Positions 1 to 7,835 of a stretch of 64,000 bases of DNA are shown here, one piece after another. The DNA comes from Haladaptatus cibarius D43 (GTDB lineage Archaea > Halobacteriota > Halobacteria > Halobacteriales > Haladaptataceae). Where the stretch lies: positions 1 through 64,000 of the forward strand of contig NZ_JDTH01000013.1 in NCBI RefSeq assembly GCF_000710615.1, read 5' to 3'. The stretch's first letter is position 1. Every line of letters starts with the position of its first letter. Below the pieces are notes generated by a model that did not search any database, was not told where the DNA came from, and worked only from the letters and a program-made list of their open reading frames with translations. The position numbers and the translations under genes are program-made.

Positions 1-194
1 GCGCGCCACTCCGGCCCGCGGTCGACGTGGTCTTCTTCGACGACCAGTCCACAGTCGTCACAGACTATTTCGGACTGATCTGCACTGTTGACGAGGCTCT
101 TCGACCCGCACTCGGGACACCCCTTGACCCCCTCCTCCTCGGTTTCGGTTTGCTCCGCGCGGCGCTCCCGTTGGCGAGTGGACCGTTTCATCAT
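1..194 (-). CDS. tfb: Transcription initiation factor IIB (TFB), N-terminal part
   Basis: This is the start of a gene that runs off the left edge. The visible residues begin MMKRSTRQRERR, followed by an acidic stretch and a zinc ribbon with two CxxC pairs (CPECG and CDDCG, about 16 residues apart). The next residues, LVVEEDHVDRGPEWR, are typical of TFB, which bridges TBP at the promoter to RNA polymerase. Two adjacent ATG codons (194 and 191) could each be the start. The cyclin-fold repeats lie outside the window. Haloarchaea carry several TFB paralogues and the visible part does not say which this is. Confidence 0.9.
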   Translation of the reverse strand, partial: MMKRSTRQRERRAEQTETEEEGVKGCPECGSKSLVNSADQSEIVCDDCGLVVEEDHVDRGPEWR

Positions 195-350
195 TATTCT
201 ATACTCACAGCCAACATTTAAACCCCCGGATGAAACCTTGTGAGTGACAACCACACAAAAACTGTGATAATAACTTCGAAAACCCGATGCCGCTACCGAA
301 CTACTGGAAAACGAGATAGCAAAACGACATTTCGGGTGGTTTTTGCGTGG

Positions 351-740
351 TCAGTTTGTCGGTTTCGCCAACTGTGAAACCTCGACCATCACGTCGTTAC
401 TGTCCGGGTTCGTATCTCGGAACGTCCACGAACGGTTGAAAGTCATTCCTGCATCCTGTCCTTTTGTGAGCAGTTCTCCGAGTGCGGTTTTGAAGTCCGT
501 CGTCGTCGTCCCAGTGGGAACGCTCGGTTGGGTCGGAGTTGTGTCGGCCAGTTCTGGCCGCGGTGCGAGGCTCGTTATTTCGACCATGATGTCGTCGCGT
601 TCCATCCCCTCGTGGCGGAACGTCCATGACTGGTCGAGTTCGACTCCGTTCTCTCGTGCCGTCGAGATGAGTACTTCGAGCGTTGCTTCAAACTCCTCGG
701 GAGAGGCTGCCCAGGCGGGAATGTGGTCGGCCTGGCTCAT
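351..740 (-). CDS. Small protein with two tandem 'WTFR' repeats, function unknown
   Basis: A 129-residue acidic protein built from two copies of a repeat of about 43 residues. Each has the pattern F-x-x-x-L...(D/N)xSWTFR...(I/V)MVE(I/V)..LA, near residues 17-60 and 82-126. The middle is a Thr/Pro-rich linker. There is no signal peptide or membrane segment, so it is probably cytoplasmic. A paralogue with the same two-repeat plan lies at 16635-17024. I do not recognise a named function. The repeat looks like a small alpha-beta domain, but that is only an impression. The start is the ATG at 740. Confidence 0.75.
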   Translation of the reverse strand: MSQADHIPAWAASPEEFEATLEVLISTARENGVELDQSWTFRHEGMERDDIMVEITSLAPRPELADTTPTQPSVPTGTTTTDFKTALGELLTKGQDAGMTFNRSWTFRDTNPDSNDVMVEVSQLAKPTN

Positions 741-851
741 TCAATACAGTCTATGAGTAGTAGCCTCATAAACTCGGAATGCTGTTCCACCTGGTTTCGT
801 ATATTTTCACTGTTTGAAACAGTTTGAAACAGTCTGGGAGTGCGTCATTGG

Positions 852-860
852 TTTAATATC
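852..860 (+). promoter_or_regulatory. TATA box for the gene at 886
   Basis: TTTAATATC lies about 30 nt before the ATG at 886. The transcript would then begin at or next to the start codon, the usual haloarchaeal leaderless layout. This supports choosing the ATG at 886 over the upstream TTG at 871. Confidence 0.5.
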
Positions 861-885
861 GTAGAACAATTTGGTTGTTACTGTC

Positions 886-1458
886 ATGAGCGCGACGGAG
901 AGAGCGACCGAGCGCATCAGTAATCCAGTTACAGAAAGCGAACCGTCCGTCGAGCGCAAACTCTCGACGGACGATGTGTTTCACCTGCTTCAGAGTCAGC
1001 GTCGACGGGATGCCATCCGGTTCCTTCGAGATAAAGACGGCCCGGTCGAGATGCGCGACATCGCAGAACAGGTCGCCGCGTGGGAAAACGATACCACGGT
1101 GCAGACCCTCTCGTCCAGCGAGCGTCAGCGCGCGTACATCCCACTGTATCAGTCCCACCTGCCGAAACTCGACGAGGAAGGCATTATCGAATACGACCAG
1201 AACCGCGGTATTGTCCGAAAAACACCACTTTCCGAGCAACTAGAGTGCTACCTCGACGTGGATGACGAACCGACCGAGGACGAGGACAGTCGCCAGTGGA
1301 ACGCGTACTATCTCGGCGTCTCCGGGGCTGGAACGCTCCTGTTTCTCGGCGCGATACTCAACGCTCCGTTGTTTTCGCTGCTTCCTGCTACGGTCACAGT
1401 CGCCGTGGTTTTAGCGGCGTTTTGGATGGTGTCGATTTCCCACTCTATTTCCGTGTAA
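886..1458 (+). CDS. DUF7344-like winged-helix protein with two C-terminal membrane segments (copy A)
   Basis: A 190-residue protein. Residues about 25-110 form a winged-helix domain with the signatures HLLQSQRRR, MRDIAEQVAAWEN and YQSHLPKLDEEGIIEYDQNRG. An acidic linker follows, then NAYYLGVSG and two hydrophobic segments (about 140-160 and 165-185) ending just inside the C-terminus. The domain order suggests a membrane-tethered DNA-binding regulator. Three paralogues occur at 2662-3264, 21174-21767 and 48285-48860, and a membrane-half-only relative at 21948-22133. The DUF7344 name is from memory. The fold assignment rests on the pattern and on the family being haloarchaeal. Confidence 0.8.
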   Translation: MSATERATERISNPVTESEPSVERKLSTDDVFHLLQSQRRRDAIRFLRDKDGPVEMRDIAEQVAAWENDTTVQTLSSSERQRAYIPLYQSHLPKLDEEGIIEYDQNRGIVRKTPLSEQLECYLDVDDEPTEDEDSRQWNAYYLGVSGAGTLLFLGAILNAPLFSLLPATVTVAVVLAAFWMVSISHSISV

Positions 1459-1545
1459 CTCGCTCAGGATGCTGAACGACTCTCGACATCACGAACTGTG
1501 GCGGTGAAAAAGAATCCGCCGAAGTTTCCCCCTCCGAAACTGGAC

Positions 1546-1713
1546 TTATCTCGGTTCGTCCAAGCAGTTTTCGCAGACATCTACACTCGCTTTGAGATAG
1601 GTGTCGTCTTCGTGTAGTTCCATTTCGATACGCGTCACCGGGACATAGTCTCGGCAGTACGCGCAACGTTCGATAGCATCAACCCGTTTTTTCATGTCGT
1701 AATTTCCCGGCAT
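1546..1713 (-). CDS. Small zinc-finger protein
   Basis: A 55-residue protein with two CxxC knuckles, CAYC near residue 16 and CENC near residue 48, about 30 residues apart, which should bind one zinc. The middle is acidic (MELHEDDTYLK). I chose the ATG at 1713. An in-frame TTG at 1731 would add six residues. Short CxxC/CxxC proteins are common and mostly uncharacterised in haloarchaea. Roles in nucleic-acid or protein contacts are possible but nothing here decides between them. Confidence 0.65.
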   Translation of the reverse strand: MPGNYDMKKRVDAIERCAYCRDYVPVTRIEMELHEDDTYLKASVDVCENCLDEPR

Positions 1714-1863
1714 AGATGTGCGCTCATTCAAGCCTGATGGCCATCTGGCTTACACATGACAAGGAGGGTTCCAAAGTCTATGCGTTAGCATTTCCGCTTT
1801 TTAAATAGGAACGACGGATATATTGCGCTAAAAATGAACCGCAATGAATGACGCGTAGTGGTG

Positions 1864-2163
1864 TTAGTCCGCGAGTTCGGCCGTTTCTTTTTCGCTGACG
1901 TACTTCGCTTCCCACTCGCCGCGTGCCTCTATCTCGCGCTGGCCGCGACGAGTGAGGGTGTAGTAGTTCGTCCGGCGGTCGACTTGGCCCTTCTCGACCA
2001 ATCCTTTATCGACGAGCGTGTCGAGATTGGGGTACAGACGTCCGTGATGGATGTCCTTTTCGTAGTAATCTTCGAGTTCTTCCTTGATGGCGAGTCCGTG
2101 CGGCTCGGTCAAACCGTTGATGACGTACAACAGGTCGCGCTGGAAGCCAGTCAGGTCGTACAT
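1864..2163 (-). CDS. PadR-family transcriptional regulator
   Basis: A 99-residue single-domain winged helix. LTGFQRDLLYVI...EPHGLAIKEELEDYY is the PadR recognition-helix region, HHGRLYPNLDTLVDKGLVEKG is the signature PadR wing, and RTNYYTLTRRGQREI closes the domain. Family members bind DNA as dimers and usually repress a neighbouring or own gene in response to a ligand. There is no C-terminal Vir_act_alpha_C extension, so this is the short PadR-s2 type. Its target is not evident. The nearest upstream gene is the UPF0058 gene on the opposite strand, so the 220-nt region between them is a divergent promoter. Confidence 0.88.
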   Translation of the reverse strand: MYDLTGFQRDLLYVINGLTEPHGLAIKEELEDYYEKDIHHGRLYPNLDTLVDKGLVEKGQVDRRTNYYTLTRRGQREIEARGEWEAKYVSEKETAELAD

Positions 2164-2386
2164 GTTCGGCTCAATGTTATGTCTACACGGTATTAGTTAA
2201 GCGCATGATAATGCGCGCTGTATCGGGTGTAAACGGGGTTTGGGGTGTACTTTCGAATCTGATAACTACCTGGTCTAGACAAAATATTGTCATTCCATTT
2301 CGTTCCGCGATTGGAAAAACGCTGGAATATATGTCTGTTCCCGGCCCAAGATAATATTACGGTTGAACCACCACATCAGCCATGAT

Positions 2387-2620
2387 ATGAAGAAACAAGA
2401 GCTCATTCACCTCCACGGCCTACTGGCAGAGGTACGAAATCAGTACGAAATTAGAAATGATGGATCGATAGAAATACCCGACTACGAGAAAACTGGCGTT
2501 CATCCGACCTCGATTCACCATTCGAAAACAGCGCACATGGAAGCGGTATTCGAACTCACAGATGGACTTACTGACGCGATGAAAGATGAAGAAGCGGAGC
2601 TTACACCTCACGTTCGGTGA
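2387..2620 (+). CDS. UPF0058 family protein
   Basis: A 77-residue protein starting MKKQELIHLHGLLAEV, which is the family signature. It is followed by an Asp/Glu-rich middle and a helical C-terminus with HHSKTAHMEAV. UPF0058 proteins are small, conserved in haloarchaea and without a known function. The ATG at 2387 matches the usual family start. The TTG at 2363 would add eight residues not expected in the family. Confidence 0.88.
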   Translation: MKKQELIHLHGLLAEVRNQYEIRNDGSIEIPDYEKTGVHPTSIHHSKTAHMEAVFELTDGLTDAMKDEEAELTPHVR

Positions 2621-2661
2621 GGTTTGGAGGTGGCCTCTGGGCCACTACAGAGGGGAGTCGT

Positions 2662-3264
2662 CTACTTTTCGCTCCGTTCCGAAGCGAGTTGTGCGAGTGT
2701 TACCAGTGCGAACATGGCGACGATGCTGCCACCGATAGCGACGGTCGGGAGCGTCGCAAGCACAGGTGCGCCAAGAACTGAACCGGCGAGGAGAATCGTA
2801 CTGAATACGGAGATGCCGAGGTAGTACGCTTCCCACTGTATCTCGTCGTCGGTGTCGTCGTCCACATTATCGCTCTCATCGTCCGTGGAGAGATACCGGT
2901 CGAGTTGGTTCGCTATCTCGGTTCGCGTGACGGTTCCGCGACTCTGATTGTATTCGATGATGCCTTCCTCGTCGAGTTTCGGCAGGTGAGACTGGTACAG
3001 TGGGATGTATACGCGCTGGCGCTGGTCGGACGTTAGTTCCTGTACGGTGATGTCGTTCTCCCATGCGGCGACCTGTTCTGCGATGTCGCGCATCTCGATA
3101 GTCCCTTCGTGGTCTTTCAGGTATCGGAGGACGTGACGCCGACGCGGCGTCTGAAGGAGATGGAATATCTTATCCTTCGAGAGTTCGATGTCGAGGCTAT
3201 CCTCATCGACAACGTGCGTTTCCGCGCTTTCCGCGCTTTCCGCGTGAACCTCTGCAGCGCTCAT
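2662..3264 (-). CDS. DUF7344-like winged-helix protein with two C-terminal membrane segments (copy B)
   Basis: A 200-residue paralogue of the gene at 886-1458. The N-terminus is acidic. The winged helix carries KDKIFHLLQTPRRRHVLRYL, MRDIAEQVAAWEND and YQSHLPKLDEEGIIEYNQSRGTV. The C-terminus begins EAYYLGISVF and has two hydrophobic segments. I chose the ATG at 3264. TTTATTACC on the coding strand (about 3287-3297) is a TATA-like element 25-33 nt before it. The strongest identity among the copies is in the YQSHLPKLDEEG block, so the DNA- or partner-binding surface is probably conserved. It is likely a membrane-tethered regulator, with the target unknown. Confidence 0.8.
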   Translation of the reverse strand: MSAAEVHAESAESAETHVVDEDSLDIELSKDKIFHLLQTPRRRHVLRYLKDHEGTIEMRDIAEQVAAWENDITVQELTSDQRQRVYIPLYQSHLPKLDEEGIIEYNQSRGTVTRTEIANQLDRYLSTDDESDNVDDDTDDEIQWEAYYLGISVFSTILLAGSVLGAPVLATLPTVAIGGSIVAMFALVTLAQLASERSEK

Positions 3265-3972
3265 GACGAATGAATTATCGACAGAATGGGTAATAAACCA
3301 ATAATGCTCTCCCATTTTGTTGCGAACGGTTGCGATAGATTGCTAGGTTCCTTAGCACTCATATAAGATGTAATCCAAATTTATCTGTTTTGTTCAGTAA
3401 CACATATTGGAATTGGTATTATACTGTATTTCAGGTACTTGAAATCCGTGCTTAAAACCGGCCGTTTCATCCGTTTCTCGGGGTTTCACTCATAGTATGT
3501 TTCCCCTGCCACTATTCTGGCAGCACTTGTCGGAACATTCACACCGAAATAACGCCTATGCTATCTCCAACTTGTCCAATGTCCCCCGCACCCCGTCCGT
3601 TGCAACAATCGGGAACAAAACCCACCGATTCTATCTCAGCAGGCTGTCTTGGGTGTCGAAATACGTCCTCACGTGCATCAAAAGTTAACGTCTCTATAGT
3701 AATCACGAGTAATCACCTAGTGATAAATGCCCAGCGCGGAGGCGGGGTGTCACAATATCCGGCCGCGAGGGTCACTAGCGCTCATGACATTGACTCCCTC
3801 GCGTTTCAATACCAATTCACCAGCGCACTGCTTTCCGGCCGATTCAGGTTCGAGCTGTTCTCCACCCTGAAAGTCTTGGTTGCCGTACACTGTTCGTTGT
3901 CGGAATCATATTTTCCTAAAGTTTAATGCACGGTAATCGAATAACCAGAACAACAGTCGGTTCCTTCTAACA
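3265..3972. other. Intergenic region of about 700 bp with an imperfect hairpin, no convincing gene
   Basis: The open frames here have poor codon use and non-haloarchaeal composition. An imperfect hairpin pairs CGCGAGGG at 3764-3771 with CCCTCGCG at 3796-3803, with additional TCA/TGA pairing inside. AGTAATCAC occurs twice close together (about 3699-3717). A minus-strand frame near 3812-3910 is open for about 33 residues without a start codon, so a decayed gene or element end is possible. The promoter of the gene at 3973 must lie at the right end. Confidence 0.4.
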
Positions 3973-4716
3973 ATGGCACATGGTGCATCCAACTCTGACG
4001 GCGCCTTGGACGACACGGAGGAGTCGTCGGACGGTGTCGAAACCGCCACCTCTCCCGACTCTCCCAGAACGCTTTTCGCCGAAATTTTCGTTGCTCGTGA
4101 CGATTTGACTCTTGTTCCGACTATCGAATCGGTTCCAGACGTAACGATTCAGATGGAAGAAGTGCCGACCGCGGATACTCCGCTTGCCTTCGTCTCTGTT
4201 GTCGGAACTGATTTTGCGAAATTCGAGCGTGAAATAGAGGCAGACCCCACTGTTCGTGAGGTAACGCTTTTTTCCGCGACTGCCGACCAGCGAGTGTACC
4301 GAATCCGAACGACGTCGTCCGCGACATCCGTTTTCTCTACGACTACGGAGCTCGGTCTTCGGACACTCGACGTGACGAGCGGAAACGGTGGCTGGGTCAT
4401 CCGGGTGCAACTACTCGCGCGCGAACCACTTATCGAACTTCGAGAACGGTGTTTGGAGTCGGACGTTCAATTTCGGGTTCAGCAGTTGTACGACGCCAAT
4501 CCGAGTGCGGAAATCGAAGGAACGAGGCTGACGGGCCACCAGCGGGATACGATTCTCACTGCGTACCAGTCCGGCTACTACAACATTCCGCGAGAGATTT
4601 CGCAGGGAGAGCTTGCGAACGAACTCGATGTCTCTACGTCGGCGATTTCACAGCAACTGCGGCGCGCGACTGGTCAGCTAATCGCCAGTACGTTTGCCAT
4701 CGAACAGGACAGTTAG
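3973..4716 (+). CDS. HTH-10 (bacterio-opsin-activator-like) transcriptional regulator
   Basis: A 247-residue protein. A disordered acidic head (1-30) precedes a sensor-like alpha-beta domain (about 35-190), containing the pattern IESVPDVTIQMEEV shared with the regulator at 6233-6880. The C-terminus (about 195-240) is the HTH-10 domain: LTGHQRDTILTAYQSGYYNIPREIS followed by the helix-turn-helix ELANELDVSTSAISQQLRR. This family includes Bat, the bacterio-opsin activator, but lacks PAS/GAF sensing here. The effector is unknown. Its stop codon overlaps the stop of the convergent gene at 4713 by four bases (TTAG). Confidence 0.88.
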   Translation: MAHGASNSDGALDDTEESSDGVETATSPDSPRTLFAEIFVARDDLTLVPTIESVPDVTIQMEEVPTADTPLAFVSVVGTDFAKFEREIEADPTVREVTLFSATADQRVYRIRTTSSATSVFSTTTELGLRTLDVTSGNGGWVIRVQLLAREPLIELRERCLESDVQFRVQQLYDANPSAEIEGTRLTGHQRDTILTAYQSGYYNIPREISQGELANELDVSTSAISQQLRRATGQLIASTFAIEQDS

Positions 4717-5783
4717 GCTTCGAACGGTGATTTCGACGCTTCCGGCTCCGACCCGTTCAGGAAGACGAGGTTTCCGCGTCCGATCTGGACGCGAGTAATC
4801 TCGTCGTTGTTTTCCATCTTGGAGAGTTTTCTGCTCACGGTCGATTTCGACCACGAGGTTTCCGATGTAATATCTGCCTGCTTCATCCGACCTCCGTACT
4901 GAATGAGCAAGGAACGGATTCGCTCTTCGTCCGTCAGCATCTCCTCGTCTGCAAGATTGCCGACAGGCGGTTGCGGCTCCGGCTCGACACCCACCGATTC
5001 ACCCGCGACGTTGGTTTCGGGTTCAGGCTCCGGTTCCGGTTCCGGTTCGTCGGACGAGTTTCGCTCGAACAGCCCGGACAAAACCGTCCGTATCGAAGCC
5101 AGCGGGCCGTCGGATTGTGGTTCAGCTTCGATTTTCTCGTCCGCTGGCTGCTCGGTTTCCGTCGTGCTTTCCTGTGGGGTGTAGGCGGGCGTCGTCGTCC
5201 ATTCGGCACCGTCTTCGGAAATTTCGACGACAATATCGAACAGCGTTTTTAGCGTGTTGATGGTCTCCGGGTCGTGAATGTCTGGATCCATCTGGAAATA
5301 GCCGACTGCTCCGGCGGCTTGGATGCGGTGTGTGAGAATGTGGAGATAGCGGAATGCGGTGTCGAAATCGACGTATTCGAGGAGGACGGTGAGCGTCTGT
5401 ACCGATACTACCGGTTGTTCCTCGTCGTCAGTCCACGATTTTAGATGGCTGCTCAGAGGAACGATGATTTCCATCGGGTCGGTCGGGTCGACGACTGCCG
5501 TTGTTACCCCATCGGGCGTCTGTTCGTCGAAGTCCGACGGCTGACTCATGCCGCTCGCGTGGATGAAACGCATCTCTTGCGGTAGATGACCGATGCTTCG
5601 TTGCCAGTCACCGAGCCACTGATCCGGTGGCTGTGTGTAGGTGACTGCCGCGATATTGGCATCGTTCGGCGGCGTCGAAGCTACAAGCTCCATGTGGGCC
5701 TGATTGCCGTCTGGCGTCAGCGGCGCGAGTACGAGGACGTTTGCGGCGTCTTCGAGTTCTTTTTTTATTTTACGAACGTTCAT
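4713..5783 (-). CDS. DUF7504-like domain fused to a DUF7343-like winged helix
   Basis: A 356-residue protein. Residues 1-200 resemble the haloarchaeal DUF7504 group, a RecA/KaiC-like fold without a visible Walker A motif. A long acidic linker with an (EP)n run follows (about 205-285). The C-terminus (about 290-345) is a winged helix with SWSKSTVSRKLSKME and IGRGNLVFLNG. The same C-terminal domain ends the two calcium-repeat membrane proteins at 19682-20923 and 49122-50552. This one has no membrane segment, so it is presumably a soluble relative. The DNA-binding role is inferred from the domain. The DUF numbers are recalled, not searched. Confidence 0.7.
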   Translation of the reverse strand: MNVRKIKKELEDAANVLVLAPLTPDGNQAHMELVASTPPNDANIAAVTYTQPPDQWLGDWQRSIGHLPQEMRFIHASGMSQPSDFDEQTPDGVTTAVVDPTDPMEIIVPLSSHLKSWTDDEEQPVVSVQTLTVLLEYVDFDTAFRYLHILTHRIQAAGAVGYFQMDPDIHDPETINTLKTLFDIVVEISEDGAEWTTTPAYTPQESTTETEQPADEKIEAEPQSDGPLASIRTVLSGLFERNSSDEPEPEPEPEPETNVAGESVGVEPEPQPPVGNLADEEMLTDEERIRSLLIQYGGRMKQADITSETSWSKSTVSRKLSKMENNDEITRVQIGRGNLVFLNGSEPEASKSPFEA

Positions 5784-6232
5784 TTATGTTATGTCCCATA
5801 CATAAGACGACATGTTGGTATAGTGGCTGTAATTTCAGTTGCTTGTTCGATATAACCGACTATCAATGTATAGTTTTCCCCCTTTATCTCGTGCTACCCG
5901 ACCGTATCCTTTGTCTGTGAAACCCCATTATTTCGACCAACGAGTCACTCATTTGTGGCTGTTTTACCTCGTCTATATTCGGCGTTCCGATTTTTCTGGA
6001 TGGGGAATATGCCGAGCCGTTTCGAAAACTCGCGGACGGACATGGGAGTACGCACACGCTTGCCTCTGCGACACTTGTCCGGCTCTCCTTGTTCATGCCT
6101 GCCCCGAGTTGCGACCGACAACTCGCGTTCGTTGTAAGCCATACAGTAACTTACTGTAAAGGCAGTGTGTGAACATTAACACTCCTTATTATCCACCCTC
6201 TTAGCAAAAAACATGGGCTTGCAAATGCAGGG
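5784..6232. other. Intergenic region of about 450 bp, no supported gene
   Basis: The segment separates two minus-strand regulator genes. Its open frames (for example 5839-6159 plus and 5945-6142 minus) are rich in Arg, Cys and Ser and lack haloarchaeal acidic composition. I see no repeats or RNA-like structure. The promoter for the gene starting at 5783 must lie at its left end. Confidence 0.4.
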
Positions 6233-6880
6233 TCATCCTTCGTGTCGAAGTGTGTTCGTAATGAGGTTTGCGTGCCCACGACGGAGACGCGTCGAGAGTG
6301 CGTTCGGCGAGATGTCAAGTTCGACTGCAACGTCCTCCAAGGTAATATCGCGCGGAACGCTGAAGTAGCCCGATTCGAGCGCGACCAGCAACGCTTCTCG
6401 TTGCTTTGTCGTCACCTCGTACTTACCCAGTGCGTCGGGGTGTCGAGACTCGTATAAACGCGTTAGCTGAAATGAAAGCGAATGTTCCGTACAGTAGTCG
6501 TGGAAATCCGTCAGTGACGATTCGTCGGGAAACAGCAACTTGAGGTTCCACTCGCGCCCTTCGCTTGTCGCTTCGAGAATCGTCGCTTTCGCCTTCGAAA
6601 CCGCGTGCGAGATGGTTCCGATTCGTTGTTGCCAGACAACGCGGTAAAACTGCTTGTCGCTATGGTCTTCGAGTTGGATGACCGCCTCGACGCTTTTGTC
6701 AGCCTCAAGCGCACATTCGAACGCATCGAGTTGTTCACCGGTCACCCAGAAATATGGGGTCACGTGCTGACTGTCCGCGACGACTCGCTCGATTTCTATT
6801 CGAACGTCAGGAACTGCCTCCAGCGTTTCTCGCAGAATAAACTCTTTCGCAGGTACCGTGAACTCGGTTAGAACGCTCAT
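6233..6880 (-). CDS. HTH-10 (bacterio-opsin-activator-like) transcriptional regulator
   Basis: A 215-residue protein with the same plan as the regulator at 3973-4716: an N-terminal sensor-like domain (LEAVPDVRIEIERVV) and a C-terminal HTH-10 domain. The latter has VTTKQREALLVALESGYFSVPRDITLED, then VAVELDISPNALSTRLRRG. The two are diverged paralogues on either side of the DUF7504-like gene. It faces the HalX/KaiC/kinase cluster across a 250-bp region that could hold divergent promoters. Several TATA-like AT tracts lie there (for example near 6990-7000 and 7098-7105). No effector or target is visible. Confidence 0.88.
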   Translation of the reverse strand: MSVLTEFTVPAKEFILRETLEAVPDVRIEIERVVADSQHVTPYFWVTGEQLDAFECALEADKSVEAVIQLEDHSDKQFYRVVWQQRIGTISHAVSKAKATILEATSEGREWNLKLLFPDESSLTDFHDYCTEHSLSFQLTRLYESRHPDALGKYEVTTKQREALLVALESGYFSVPRDITLEDVAVELDISPNALSTRLRRGHANLITNTLRHEG

Positions 6881-7130
6881 CTATTTACAAAACCACATTT
6901 TTTCGAAGCTATTGTAGTTACCGGTGAGGGTGGGTTTCAGTCGGTTAGCTAACCGTTTTCCGCCTGTTTTTGGTGATGATATCGAAACGCTTTTATAAGT
7001 TTGCGGAAGACTCGTACATTAGTTGTAATAAAGGGTGCTTCGTCCATGATTTATATTCGAAGGAACTTCGCACGTACGAATCATATCGCTACATTTGATA
7101 TAGCGAGGATATTCAACCCCCACGTAACCA

Positions 7131-7754
7131 ATGTCTGACGTGTCCACCGTTCTCATCGTTGACGACGAACATGCGATTACCGACTTGCATGCTCGGTGGC
7201 TCGAAGATTCCTACGACATCAAAAAGGCGTACAATGGAACCGAGGCACTGGAGCAGATAGACGACTCCGTCGATGTCGTTCTCCTCGACCGGCGGATGCC
7301 CGATCGCTCCGGACGGGAGGTTCTCGGCGAAATCCGCGAACGAGGTATCGACTGCCGCGTTGCGATGGTGACCGCGGTAGAACCCGACTTCGATATTCTC
7401 GAACTCGGCTTCGACGACTACATCTGCAAGCCTGTTTCCGACCCAGAGCAACTTTGGGAAGTCGTCGCCTCACTCGAAACTCGTACCGCCTATGATTCGC
7501 AGGTACAGGAGATGATGGCGCTGTCTTCGAAACGAGCGGCGCTGGAGCAACGAAAAGATCCGGACGAACTTGCCGAAAACGAGGAGTACACCGCCCTCGA
7601 AACGAGGTTGGCAACCCTTCGGAACGACTTGTCCGACACCGCGATGGGACTGGACGACGACGACCTCCACGCCGAGTTCTACGACCGGAACACCGCCGGG
7701 TCGAAACTGATGCAGTCATCGGAACGAGACGACGCACCCGAAACTGAAGAGTAG
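7131..7754 (+). CDS. HalX-domain response regulator
   Basis: A 207-residue protein. Residues 4-115 form a receiver domain with the acidic pair D11-D12, the likely phospho-acceptor D53 in VVLLDRRMP, and the conserved Lys in YICKPV. The C-terminal half has the HalX pattern, a coiled segment (LSSKRAALEQRK...ALETRLATLRNDL) where a DNA-binding domain would be in bacterial regulators. HalX regulators are haloarchaea-specific and their output is unclear. The KaiC-like ATPase and histidine kinase follow in the same direction, so the three probably form one signalling unit. A TATA-like tract (TTGATATAG, about 7097-7105) is about 27-33 nt upstream. Confidence 0.92.
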   Translation: MSDVSTVLIVDDEHAITDLHARWLEDSYDIKKAYNGTEALEQIDDSVDVVLLDRRMPDRSGREVLGEIRERGIDCRVAMVTAVEPDFDILELGFDDYICKPVSDPEQLWEVVASLETRTAYDSQVQEMMALSSKRAALEQRKDPDELAENEEYTALETRLATLRNDLSDTAMGLDDDDLHAEFYDRNTAGSKLMQSSERDDAPETEE

Positions 7755-7835
7755 GCATTTTTCAGTTTTCTGTGGTTTTTAACATCCGATAGAACTATGA
7801 GTTGCGGTTCTAAATCTGCCACAATAAGCACATCT

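Noticed and set aside
3558-3926. Plus-strand frame of 122 codons
   Set aside because: Ser/Arg/Cys-rich composition, no acidic bias and no promoter. Treated as intergenic, with a possible decayed gene on the other strand.
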